Shown here: positions 36,638-47,268 of the stretch, piece after piece | Numbering within the stretch: position 1 is the first letter of the stretch | How the letters are laid out: each line of letters opens with the position of its first letter | From: Coniochaeta sp. PMI_546 | Lineage: Eukaryota > Ascomycota > Sordariomycetes > Coniochaetales > Coniochaetaceae | Reading direction: 5' to 3' | Length of the DNA: 64,000 bases | Assembly: GCA_021432605.1 (NCBI GenBank) | Contig: MU271164.1 | Coordinates: forward strand, 1 to 64,000 | Made by a program: the position numbers and the translations under genes | Notes under the pieces: generated by a model | Database searches by the model: none | Told to the model about the DNA's origin: nothing | Seen by the model: only the letters and a program-made list of their open reading frames with translations

Positions 36638-37622
36638 ATGGCTACACAAGTTGTTTCTCAACAGACCATCAAGCCCTACCATCCTGTCAAACCGGGCTAC
36701 AAGGGCCACACCGTCCTAACAACCCTGAACTACTATGCCGATCCTGGTGATGGATCCCCTCCCGTGCCCGTCATAGTTGGCGGCAACACCGTCACTAACG
36801 AGCGTCCCATCGTTGCTCAGGATGTCGCCGTGCGAGACATCACTGGCGAGGAGGACAAGTACACCCTGGACAGCCACGGGTTCCAACTCGTCCGTCACGA
36901 GACCAAGTTCACAGATTTCCGCAGCCTTGAAGCCCTAAAATCCGATTACTTTCCTGAAGTAGAGAGACTCGTCAAGGATGTGTGAGTCTCCGAGCAAGAT
37001 AGCGGTGTCCGCGATTCCCAGCTCACGCTTGTCCAGCACCGGCGCATCAAGGGTGGTCGTCTTCGACCACAAGGTTCGACATGCACCTTCGAACTGGCAC
37101 AGTCTCGGCAAGAATAACGCTTCTAAGCGCGGACCACTCCATCGTGTTCACGTAGATCAGTCACCTGCCGGAGCAGTGACCGAGTTGACACGTCGTCTGC
37201 CCGAAGATGCCGAGGAGCTGCAGAAGAGGCGGTTCCAGATTATCAATGTGAGTGACATACATGTTCGTACACTTTTTAATCGGCTAAGTCTCACACAAAA
37301 TTAGGTTTGGAGGCCGTTGAAGACCGTCTTCAAAGATCCGCTAGCTGTGGCAGACTCCTATAGCGTCCCGGACGCTGACCTCGTTCCGGCCTACGTGATC
37401 TATCCGGACCATCAGAAAGAGTTCTTTACCGTGCTACCAAATCCGGCACACAGGTGGTTCTTCAAGTACAGGCAGCAACCGGACGAGACAATGTTCATCA
37501 AGATTTACGACACCGACGACTCTGTCGCAAGACGCGTACCGCATTCTGCCTTCTCAGACCCGGATGAAGAGGACAAGGAAGACCGTGAAAGCATCGAAGT
37601 GAGGACTTTGATGTTCTACTAG
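36638..37622 (+). CDS. CmcJ/AsaB/GA4-desaturase-like hydroxylase-desaturase
   Basis: Three exons, 36638-36981, 37037-37247 and 37305-37622, join to 290 codons plus TAG, the usual size of the family. Fungal members include the gibberellin GA4 desaturase and AsaB of aspergillic acid synthesis; bacterial CmcJ is a cephalosporin-methoxylase subunit. An HxD pair (His153-Val-Asp155 in VHVDQS) and a later His265 in VPHSAF are spaced like the iron ligands of 2-oxoglutarate-dependent oxygenases. The N-terminal DPGDGSPP turn and the C-terminal acidic stretch also fit. The expected reaction is hydroxylation or desaturation of a small hydrophobic metabolite in the cytosol; the substrate is unknown. No biosynthetic backbone gene lies nearby. 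Confidence 0.85.
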
Positions 37623-38999
37623 ACGAAAAAAGCATTCCCGCAAGAGAGATGTGAATATCTGTCTCTGCCACCACATGGCAGTTTTATTACTTTTCGCTAG
37701 AGCTCAATGACAATCTGAGCGGCGGCGCCGAGACATCACGAGCTAAATCATTCACCATTGTCTCGCCTTTCGTATTGCTTCCCCGTTCTCGAGCCTGCAC
37801 CTGAAGAGGATAAAGCCAGCCTGAATGCGCATGTCAAGTCCATCGGCTATATCATTCCCCAGTCACTAGCAAAACAATCAGTACAGATAGACGGGGGGGA
37901 TATACTTAGGAACGCGATTGTAGAGCTGCAGGCACTGATATGCTCGCAATGCCCAAGACTTACTCCGCTGCAAGCGCAGCGTCGTGTTCTCTCTACCAGA
38001 CCTCTCGGCGTGGCGGCCAGCAAGAACATTTCCAGCAAATAGACGCCATCTGTCTTGTCAGTTGTGTTTCTTTTCTTGTTCTTTTCTTATTCCAGCCTCA
38101 CGCATCCACACCTGTTATCATGTCTGTTTTGCGAGGAATAGGGATTTGCATCCAGCATAATAGCGCGCGGCATGGAGAGCTGTGTCAAGAGGAATTCGCG
38201 AGTTCGTCGTGACCGTCGTAAATAGACTGGGGCTGGTTTCATATATCAATCTTCGGGTCGTCGAAGACCAAATATCGCACGGCCATAGCTCTCGTTCAGT
38301 TGTCATATAAATCTGCCAGCAGCCGACCCTGTTTCGAGTCGGTAGCCCCGGCCGAAGCCAGATTCGAACTCAAGGTCTCGTGTGGGAGAGTGAAGAAAGT
38401 GGATGGTGTCGTGAACAGTCTTTCGCAAGCACTGGCTCAAAGAGAAGGCACGACTTAGACTTGGTAAGGCACCCTTTGATTCTTCTCAGGATGAGTTATG
38501 TAAGTTAAGGGCACTGAGAGGCCGATGTTATATACCTGGACAACTTTCTGCAGCATATTCGATTGATGAAGCCACTGATGATAGCTTTGAGGCAGGTGCT
38601 GCTACGAAGTCTAAACAACATCAGAGACGGTAACAGATGGAATGAAGGCCATGATGCAACTAATCCATAAGAGAGAACCTGTACCCTGAGCTTTTGCTGG
38701 TCATGTTGCGTCGTATTATAGCAACCGTATGCGGCTTGAAGAGAACCTTGATGTCTACCTTCAATTCAACCACCAGCCATGCAGGCCATCAAGGTTCTTT
38801 GTGATTGAAGTTGAACAGTCTCGACCGTCACAGGCTTACGATAGCTGGTAAATCACTAACTCGGTCTTCTTAACCTCATGCCATATATAGGTAGCACCCG
38901 TACAGCTTTAGAGAAATACAGTTCATTAAAGCAGTTCGTTACCTCCTGTGACTTGCAATCTTTTTTTCGTGAGTCCCATTCGAGACAGTGGCTGACTGT
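37623..38999. other. 1.4 kb intergenic, no supported gene
   Basis: Frames such as 37758-38042 (+) have no family likeness. A TTCGAA-containing stretch near 38350-38375 recalls a tRNA T-arm but no cloverleaf can be drawn. Confidence 0.55.
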
Positions 39000-40743
39000 A
39001 TGGCTTCTCCTAATTTGGGCCATCATCGACTACGGGAGGATCCAGAGATCCACGATGTGATCATCGTCGGCGCTGGCCCTGCCGGTCTGGCAGTAGCAGC
39101 TCGCCTGCGCGAGAACACCCCAGCAGCCATCTTCACGGACGAAGAGCATCGCCGGTACCAATGGTTGCAGAGATTCGGAGACGCAGTGACCGTCAAACAG
39201 GTCAAGAGCGGTAGAACCTCGCGACGTGCGGAAGCCGTCGACCGGCCAAGGTTTGACGTTGTCTGCCTGGATGCCAACCACGAGGAATGGCTTGGACGCT
39301 GGAACAAAATGTTTGCGTTATATGACATCAAGCACCTGCGCAGTCCACTGTTCTGGCACCTCGACCCCAAGGATCGCGACGCCCTCCTAGCACATGCGTA
39401 CGAATACCGCAGAGAGGACGAGCTGCTTGAGATACGGCACTGCGTCGGGAAGGAAATCAGCAAGCATATTCGAAAAAAGAGATCGCGACGGGGCGGAGCG
39501 TGAGTAGAGACCAACTCAGAGAAGATAATCTGGTCTCTCTGACAGATCGACCAGACAGCATGCCCCAGTCGAGCTCAACGAGCGAGAACGAAATGACTAC
39601 TTCAACCCATCTCAGTCCCTCTTCTCGGACCACTGCCGCGCCGTCATCGATCGATACAACCTTGCAGAAGGTATGACCAGGAAAGAATGTGTTCATGACA
39701 TAGCCTTTGGGGTGGTCAATGGCAAATCCACGAATGAAGAACGGCTGTTTACCGTCGTTACGGACAAGACAACTCGATACGCCAGGGCTGTTGTTCTCGC
39801 TGTTGGACCTGCAAATGCAGCCAGGATCCCTCAGCTTCCTCCCATGCCTGCAAGTACATCGACCAAACCCTACCCTCAGGCATGCCACAGCACGGAGATT
39901 GAGCAGTTCCCAGATCCAGTTGTCCAAGCCAAAATACACAAAGCAGAGAAAACTAACATCCTCATCGTGGGAGGAGGCTTAACGTCTGCTCAGCTTGCGG
40001 ATCTGGCCATCCGCAGAGGCGTGACTACTGTTTGGCATCTTATGCGTGGACCATGTCGCGTCAAGCCCTTCGACGTCGACCTGAAGTGGATGGGCAAGTA
40101 CCGCAACGTCGAACAAGCGGCCTTTTGGTCGGCCGACTCGGAGGACGAGCGCCTGCATATGCTGAGGGCCGCGAGGGGTGGGGGCAGCATTACTCCTTTG
40201 TTCCACAAAAAGCTCAGGGAACACGCCGCTCTGGGCAGATTGGAGCTGCGAACAAACACCGTTGTGGCGGATGCGAGCTTCGAACAAGACGGGCAGCTTG
40301 AGGGTTCAACTGGCCAATGGGTTGTGAAAACAGAACCAGCTATCGAGGGCCTTCCTCGGTTTGATTACATCTATTTCGCCACTGGTGTTGAAACAGACAT
40401 CTCTGCCTTGCCGTATCTGCGGACCATGATGGACTCTCACCCGATTCCTGTACTTGGCGGCTTCCCTGTTCTGAACCAACAATTGATGTGGAAAGACGAC
40501 GTGCCTCTATTTGTCACCGGAAGGCTAGCTGCTCTAAGGTTGGGACCATCGGCTCCCAATCTGGGCGGAGCGAAGATGGGGGCAGAGAGGATCGCCCTCG
40601 CCCTCCAAGAGCTCGTTCCCAGACCCGAAGAGGGGTTCCAGGCCGACAGCGGCGTCCCGAGGGGAGAGGAAAACGGGTGGTATTCTTATGTTGCTGGGCA
40701 GGGAAACAAATACCGCTGTCTGACACGGGATGTACCTATGTAG
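39000..40743 (+). CDS. FAD/NAD(P)-binding oxidoreductase, OSGIN/ornithine-monooxygenase-like
   Basis: Two exons, 39000-39499 and 39546-40743, separated by a short 46-nt intron, join to 565 codons plus TAG. The N-terminal DVIIVGAGPAGLAVAARL is a classic FAD-binding GxGxxG Rossmann motif (about residues 20-37). A second dinucleotide motif, NILIVGGGLTSAQLADLAI, marks the NAD(P)H site near the middle, and a YFATGVE segment precedes the C-terminal FAD contact. The spacing resembles L-ornithine/L-lysine N-monooxygenases and the animal OSGIN1/2 proteins. Activity is inferred to be flavin-dependent oxidation; the substrate is unknown. The start is the first in-frame ATG (MASPNLG) and no signal peptide is evident. 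No siderophore synthetase lies nearby, which argues against a dedicated ornithine hydroxylase. Confidence 0.85.
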
Positions 40744-41664
40744 TAAGACTCGAGGACAGAGATAGTGGTTATCTACCACTAACTCCACACGGTCGTTTTC
40801 GCCAGCGGTCTTGGGAGGGATTCATGTATAGTTTATCTCTAGAAAGCGCCCATTTTGTTATCGTCGTTGCCCTTAAGCGATCATTTCTATGTACCTGTAC
40901 ATCGGGATGCGAGGAAGATTAGGGTAAGCGTGAGAACCTTGACGGCCACCTATCACAGCCCACCGAACCATTGAGGTTCTCGGCCGTTGAAGCATATAAA
41001 CGCTTGGGAATTCTCTCTGTTAGCAAGCCCGCTTGTCTCGTTTTTACGAAATACCTGGACTAAGATTGTTCTGGTTTCTCGAGTATGATCCTCCGGAGCC
41101 TGCACGTGTTGCTCGCCGTCGTACCTGTCCACCCGGACCAACGTATGAGTCTGATGGGACTACAGATGCTGTACAGATGTCCGACCCTTAGTTCTTCCTA
41201 GCGCTCCTGCGGATCGATGGCTGCTAACTGGTCCTGATACGCCTCGACCCCCCACGCCATGACTGAAGCACATGTAGGATCGGACCAACGCAGCCAACCC
41301 TCGGTCATCTGGATGCAGAGGAGAACCCGCGGCCCCTCACCGGAGATGGTGTGGAGGCAAGCCTCTGACATGGAAGAATCACAAACTGACTGTCTTGACC
41401 AATAAGCTCGCTATCCGCCGTGGGTAAGCGTCCGTTCATGTTACCAATGGTCCAACATGACGAGAAGTCGAGGCGATCCCGGCGTCTCATGGTGGAACGC
41501 GTGACCTAAATAGATGGCAGATGCATCCTCTTACCAAAGAATGACCAGATAGGCGCATCACGCCGCGCTGCTAAATCCCACATCTGACGCGCCTGTCGAG
41601 TGATTCTAGTAGTGGGAACTTTGGGGGTGGGCAGCTCAACGAGGGGAAGGGGTCAACCTCCCGC
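40744..41664. other. Intergenic, no supported gene
   Basis: 3' flank of the FAD enzyme and far upstream region of the metallothionein gene. Short frames only. Confidence 0.55.
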
Positions 41665-41673
41665 CTATATAAG
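41642..41673 (+). promoter_or_regulatory. Metallothionein promoter: two STRE-like AGGGG sites and TATA box
   Basis: AGGGG occurs at 41642-41646 and 41648-41652, as stress response elements do, and CTATATAAG at 41665-41673 is a strong TATA box about 140 bp before the ATG. This layout fits an inducible, highly expressed gene. Factor binding is inferred only. Confidence 0.5.
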
Positions 41674-41810
41674 CCTGCCCAGGCCACCCGATGTCCATAG
41701 ATCTCTCAAAACCATACACAGCGACATAGTCTCCAGTATAACTCGCAGTTGACACGCAAAACAAATATCAAGCAAGTCCCTCAGCGAACTCGAATAACCC
41801 ATCATCAATC

Positions 41811-42064
41811 ATGTCTCCATGGTATGACCCCCAACTTGAATGTCCAAAGGCGTCTTGACGCCGCCTTTGGCGCCCTTAGGACGTCTTCTTCTATTCCAGT
41901 GCTGATATAGAGTTATTGTAGCTCTTGCTCTTCTTGCGGCTGCTCTGGCTCCTGTGATAGCTGCTCCTGCTCAAGCTGCGGCGTAAGTCTGACATCCTCT
42001 TATTAGAACATTGCCGGATCTCCAGTATAGTATTAGGCTGACGGACCTTCTTATACAGCACTAA
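41811..42064 (+). CDS. Fungal copper-type metallothionein, 25 residues
   Basis: Three tiny exons, 41811-41821 (11 nt), 41922-41982 (61 nt) and 42059-42064 (6 nt, His plus stop), join to 25 codons plus TAA. The peptide begins MSPCSC and has eight Cys at positions 4, 6, 9, 11, 15, 18, 20 and 23, all in C-x-C or C-x-x-C spacing; the rest is almost only Ser and Gly, with no aromatic residue. This is the make-up of ascomycete metallothioneins such as the 25-residue Neurospora crassa copper protein (seven Cys), whose gene also has an intron. It would bind Cu(I) or similar ions as a thiolate cluster in the cytosol. Intron 1 (100 nt) uses the third available acceptor, TTGTAG; the nearer ones give early stops. 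Intron 2 (76 nt) has GTAAGT, a GCTGAC branch site and TACAG. Confidence 0.8.
41844..41870 (+). repeat. Inverted repeat in metallothionein intron 1
   Basis: CCAAAGGCG (41844-41852) and CGCCTTTGG (41862-41870) can pair over 9 bp. A competing perfect palindrome, GGCGTC-TT-GACGCC, lies inside. The repeat starts 22 nt after the donor and could influence splicing. Confidence 0.6.
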
Positions 42065-45000
42065 AATGCATCATGGCGTCGTTTTTGTGGACTTGTGAAC
42101 AGCATCAGGTTGCTCTGGGAGGGGGTCGGTGACATTGCACGTGATGGACTTGTCTGCAGTTGCGTCTCCGGGTGGATGGCTATAAGAAAGATAGAGATCT
42201 CACATTGCCCTACTATGACTATGACTAGTACAAATAGTTTCGTCGATATTGTATAATTGCCCCGTCCCCCGTTTGTGATGTCTGAGATGTTCGCTTAGGC
42301 ATAGTCTGATCACAGTTGTGAAGAACGTGTGGGAGAAGATGCCGTATCTCCATTGCATGTTCATGTGTCCCATAATTACCAACCACACTTCGCGACAAGG
42401 CTAAATAGTATGCCTTAATTCTCCTCAAGCTTTGGAAGAAAAAATAATATCTGGAAGGCCGATAGCTGCCATCATAGGATACCATAGCCACACTCTGCAT
42501 AATACACTATTGTCTGTTATCACTCTCTCATGCGGAGCCATAACCGCGAGGTTGAAGGACGGCATTCAATTGCAGCTCAGCAAGACCTAGCTTGCTTGCT
42601 TTCATTTCCTTCACTTAAGTCTAGGACACTCCTTGACAAAGCCAATGCCCTATGCCTCATCTGTCAGCAACCTGGTCACACCTACGTGAATTGTACCAAT
42701 TACAGGGTCTGCGAGGCTCGCCATTAGCCCGGTCATTTTGCTGAGGACGATCACAACAAACCACCTATAAAGTGTTATGTCTGTGGCGAAGACCAAAAGG
42801 CGGAAGATCGAACCCTGGACAAATGTGCAACGACCGAGGCGACGGAGATAAATAGCCACGGTGCCAGAAACCAAGCAACAAAGTCAGTGGGTTTGAGCCG
42901 GTTTTCACCTTCTCGTCAACGACCCAGACCTTAATCTAAACTAATTATAACCTGAGTGATGGAGATGCGGAAGACAGTCAGGCAGATTACGATGCGCTTT
43001 AAGTACTACATACTGCTGGGTAGCCATGAGCACTGAGAGAGTCAATAAATGTCGAGCCCAGAGGTAACAACCAGAGACGTGACTGTTGAATAGCTCGGGA
43101 CTCCAGGCTCAAAAGGCAATGATTTGTTCTGAACGCCACGACTAAACACACCGTAACAACTCCAAGTAGGCTCCGTGATGGAGGACGAGCTATACAGGCC
43201 CTGGACAGGCTTATACAACTCGTACAAGGCGCGCGCAATGCTGATGCAAAGATCCATGTCAATCTGGAAGGCGAAACTCCTCTGCCTACCTCAACAAGTC
43301 AAGCACATCTAAGACAAGGGGGGGTTATCCACTCAATGTAATTGCAGCACGCGTTCAAACAACAGAAGTATAAGGGTCCTTCAACACGACAAGGGACGGA
43401 CTCATTGAGGGATACTTAGAATTCACCACTTTATACAGTTCTACAGTCCCACGACTACATAAGGCTTGCAGAATCCACGAGAACAATATAAAGAGCAACA
43501 TACAGTCGAACGAAGAATTACACGCAACACCAAGAAATCCGACCAAGAGGCCTAAGGACTGTCTTGGATAAATTGTTGGTGGTAGTTAGTTGTGTATCTG
43601 GACACGGTAAAGGGTTTGCTTCGAAGACCGAAATATCGCCACTCAATCACGATATTCAATATTAGGCGTGAAAGCAGATTCCATCTTGACAGTCAATCTC
43701 GACTGCTAAATTAGCTTGTCACAGAAACAAGATAGACACACACTGTCTCCATCTCGATATTTTTTTTTTCCTATGAAGTAACTGGGCGGGTGACCGAGTT
43801 GGAGACCACAAGGCTGCCAAGAGGAACAGACAGCCAATGCATCATGTTCTCGCATAAGAGACAGCACTCACCAGTGCTTACGGCAAAAGTTAGAGTAAGT
43901 TCTTTTCGCGACCTATAACACGCACTGGACTAGACTTAGTGAAGAAACACACGATACACTGTACCACTGCTTCAACTCTTAACATCGTGTGTTGAGGACA
44001 GACAGACACCCGCGAGACGCCGCACTGTCAGCACTGCCAAACAGCAGATATATGTCTACATATAAACAAGATACTGGTTTATTCCAGACGAAATGCCCCT
44101 GTAGACGTGACTTGTAGTGTTAAGCAGATGCAGAAGAGAGAATTGAAGAGTTGTGCCCGAGGCTTACCTGAATTGAGGTAACGCCTTCAAAGACACGAGC
44201 AACTCCAGGACGACATGTCACTTTGCTGTTGCCGGCCAGAGATTGAGTGATCGGAATTTAGGCGCCAAATCGTATTGCCCAGAATGCCTGATGAGGTATA
44301 GACGCCTCAGAGAGGGATATCCTCCAGCAGACAAGGGGCAGATGTTAGCGTCTCAATACGACACTATCCCGCATATCCGCAGCTATGTTATAACATCAAG
44401 TCAGCCGTCACTGGAAAATACTCTTATTGCTGAACCAGGTAGGGTCCATTCTGGCCGAGCTCTCGGTATCTGCGGTGCTAGAGCCAATCCGGGCCTCGAA
44501 TGTCTCGTGTCAGCAGCCACATTTCTTCACTTTGGGCTGTGCTTCCCGATTTCCGGATACTCGGCTCATGAGTGCATACCGCATCGACCAAACAAGCTGT
44601 GCACTACTGCACGTAGGGTTCAGCAGCTGGACAGGCGGTCAAAGAGGCCAGCTGCTCAGCTGCAATTCAGGTCCCAGATTAGCATTCTAGTACGCCACAT
44701 CTTTTGTGACAATTGGCCGAAACGACATGGCTCGCCCGATACGGCAGACACATGCGCTCGTGAGACATGTTCTCGTTAACTTTACTATGCCTCATCGCCT
44801 GATGCGTGGCCATTTGTCTCGAGTCAATATTGATTATTCTCGTGTTCGGTGATGCCGCTGCTTCGCATCCGATAGCGAAAGAACAGGTAATTTTCATGAT
44901 GGAATGGTATATAAAATTGCTGTACGCACCTCGAGAGAAGTGCTATTGTTGTGCTCTCACATACGACATTCAAGCTCACTAAGATAAACAGAGATCGAGG

Positions 45001-45086
45001 CGCACTACGCACCTGGAGAAAGGCCTTCTATCGCTTTCGTCGAAGTCACAAATACGTCAGACGCGTCTTCAGAACGGTAACCGACT
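42065..45086. other. 3 kb without a supported gene, with traces of mobile-element origin
   Basis: Apart from the zinc-knuckle relic at 42653-42820, only weak frames are seen; the longest, 44243-44779 (+), lacks an ATG start and family likeness. A T-rich run lies near 43760. Confidence 0.5.
42653..42820 (+). pseudogene. Zinc-knuckle (gag-like) relic
   Basis: A CX2CX4HX4C knuckle (CLICQQPGHTYVNC, 42653-42694) is followed in the same frame by further Cys pairs (CYVCGED near 42773). Such arrays are typical of gag or ORF1 proteins of retroelements. It is a short, broken fossil and the element type cannot be told. Confidence 0.4.
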
Positions 45087-46132
45087 ATGCGTCTCTTCCT
45101 ATCAGCGGCAGCTACTGCCAGCCTGGTATCCGTCGTTCTCGCTGACTGCTCACATAACAATTGTCTACGGGGTATGTTGGACAAAGCCCCGCGACTGCTG
45201 GAATCCTCGATCATATCAGCTGACATTTAATTATTGTGTAGCTGTGCTGGCAAGCAGTTTTCCCACTAGGAGCGGAGTGGCAGACTGCAACTCGTATCTA
45301 CAGACAACCGTAACGCCAGCAACTAGGTCAGTCCACTGTCCCTGTTCAAGAGTCCTGTTGGACAGACTGACCGAATCCGCAATACAGCACCCTTACCGTC
45401 ACGGCCACTGAAACCACCACCATCCCAAAGACCGTGGCCACGACTGTTGGGGCCATCGAAACCGACATTATCACCTCCGATACCACGACGACAACGTCGC
45501 AGACAGTTTACATCCCAGGAGCAAAGCGCCAGGTAACCGCCACGCCCACCTCCGTCCCGCCATACGCCTATACTGCCTGCCACTCCGACATCGCCTCGTA
45601 TACTTCGGCCTGCTTCTGCATCGGCGCTACCGCCAACACAGTGTACGCGCCTACCCCTGTCGTCACCGTGACCGTATCGACGACGTCGGTGGCGACTTCT
45701 ACCCAGACGGACACGCTGACATCTACGTCCACAACTTTCACGACTTTGACAAGAGTTTCCACCAGTGTGTCCACCATCGAGTCGGCCTGCCCAGAACCGG
45801 CATCCGTGGGGTCTTGCCCTCAAATCATCAATCACTATCCCAACAGCGTGGCTGTGTACAATAACATAATCTCCACCTCTTGCAAACTCCCGCCAGCCGG
45901 CTATAGCAAAACCCTCCACATCCCTGGAGACTCAACCGACCCTTGCACTGCGGCGTCCTATTGCCTCCTCAGCTGGAAGGATGATAACTTTCTGTACGGC
46001 ATCGCCATTTACTACTCACGCAGTGCCGGGGAGTTTATCTGTGTCGGATATGATGGAATCAGCATCGATGCTGGGCAGTTCTCTGCGTTTGACGGAGATG
46101 TGGTTGAGGTGTATGGATTCAAGAATTCCTAA
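45087..46132 (+). CDS. Secreted Ser/Thr-rich, Cys-containing fungal protein
   Basis: Three exons, 45087-45171, 45242-45326 and 45388-46132, join to 304 codons plus TAA. A signal peptide (MRLFLSAAATASLVSVVLA, residues 1-19) is followed by a short Cys module (DCSHNNC), then long Thr/Ser/Val-rich stretches that would be heavily O-glycosylated. The C-terminal half has spaced Cys and no membrane anchor. The short N-terminal Cys module before a Thr-rich linker is common in secreted proteins of plant- and soil-associated Pezizomycotina whose function is unknown. No catalytic motif is seen. The neighbouring chitosanase and GPI protein are also secreted. I infer a wall or extracellular protein, possibly an effector or adhesin-like molecule, without direct evidence. 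Confidence 0.8.
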
Positions 46133-47268
46133 CTGGAGCCTCCTGGAATTGAGGTTTTGGATAGTCTTAGATTTTTCTATTGTTTAGTGTTGTTTTCTAT
46201 GTTCTATTTCGCAGAGAGCTGTTATCATGTCTATGTCTAGTGTAGGTGCAATGTCTGGAAGACTGTACCATCGACCTGAACCGTTTTAATAATGTCAATC
46301 GTATGTCTACAATATTTAGATAAATTGTGGCAGCACATAATCAATGCCACCGGAATTTGACTATCTGTCGATGGACCTCACTGGCGGGATAACAATCATG
46401 AAGGTTCTCAGCTCTAGGCAGTAGAATTCTGATTGCAACTGTTACACTAGAGATCCTCCGGATTTGACCGACGTCAGTATCGACGAGTCATTCACAATTT
46501 CAGCCCATTGAGGTATCTTTTGTATACGAACCCGCCAATGCGGTGACGGCGGCCCAACCCGCGACCAGGATCACGAATCATATCCCGTATTTATGCTTAA
46601 AGGTTTTCTTCACGACCCCGGAAGGACACCGTTGGATTTGGCACTACCTCCGGTACATGTTCGTTTTGATCTGGGGAAACCAAGCTACCGTGTCAGTAGA
46701 TACCACGGTAGTCGTTTCGACTATCACCCAAACAGCAGGTGTTTTCCCATGTTGCATTGGAGAAATATCGCCTGACAGATTGCCCCCACCACGGTGGCAG
46801 AACTACGTTTCACAGAATGTGACGTTGCCCCTGACACAGTCCTTGAAATTTACAACCTGGAAAAGGGACTTGGGAGGCAAGCAAACGATGCCGCCAGTCA
46901 AGACACCTCGACAGCGGTCATATATGCTACTTTCAGGCCTCTGGAGCCGAACGGCCACCAGCAGTCGGACCGTCTTCTGGGATCTCCCTTCGAGAATCTT
47001 CCTCCAGTTAAAACCCAGGACTATTCAGTATATCCCATGTCTTCCACGTGTAGATTATGCGTGGTGGTACACTAGTTGATCCTAACCTCTAGGAGTTCTG
47101 GCCAAGGTTAATGTAAAGCCGTTCTATTAGGACTGCTATGTAATACGTAACACCCAGGCAACCACTACCATGTGTAAAGATAAATAGGACTTGGTACACC
47201 CTAGCCCTGGGATGTGTTGCTGCTCTCTAGGATTGCCACGCTTGAGATCCTCGTGACACATCGCCATA
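46133..47268. other. 1.1 kb intergenic with a possible decayed coding stretch
   Basis: Between 46543 and 47079 (+) overlapping frames have protein-like composition (for example TTVVVSTITQTAG), suggesting a decayed secreted-protein gene, but I cannot define exons. The remainder is the promoter side of the chitosanase gene. Confidence 0.4.

Noticed and set aside
38340-38380. TTCGAA-containing stretch resembling a tRNA T-arm
   Set aside because: The T-stem has mismatches and no D-arm, anticodon arm or acceptor stem can be drawn on either strand.
23216-40743. Secondary-metabolite gene cluster
   Set aside because: Two methyltransferases, a 2OG-type oxygenase and an FAD enzyme occur, but they are separated by the M1 peptidase and SOK1-like genes, and no polyketide synthase, peptide synthetase, terpene synthase or pathway regulator is seen.
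44243-44779. 178-codon plus-strand frame
   Set aside because: Starts with TTG rather than ATG, has no recognisable motif and irregular composition.
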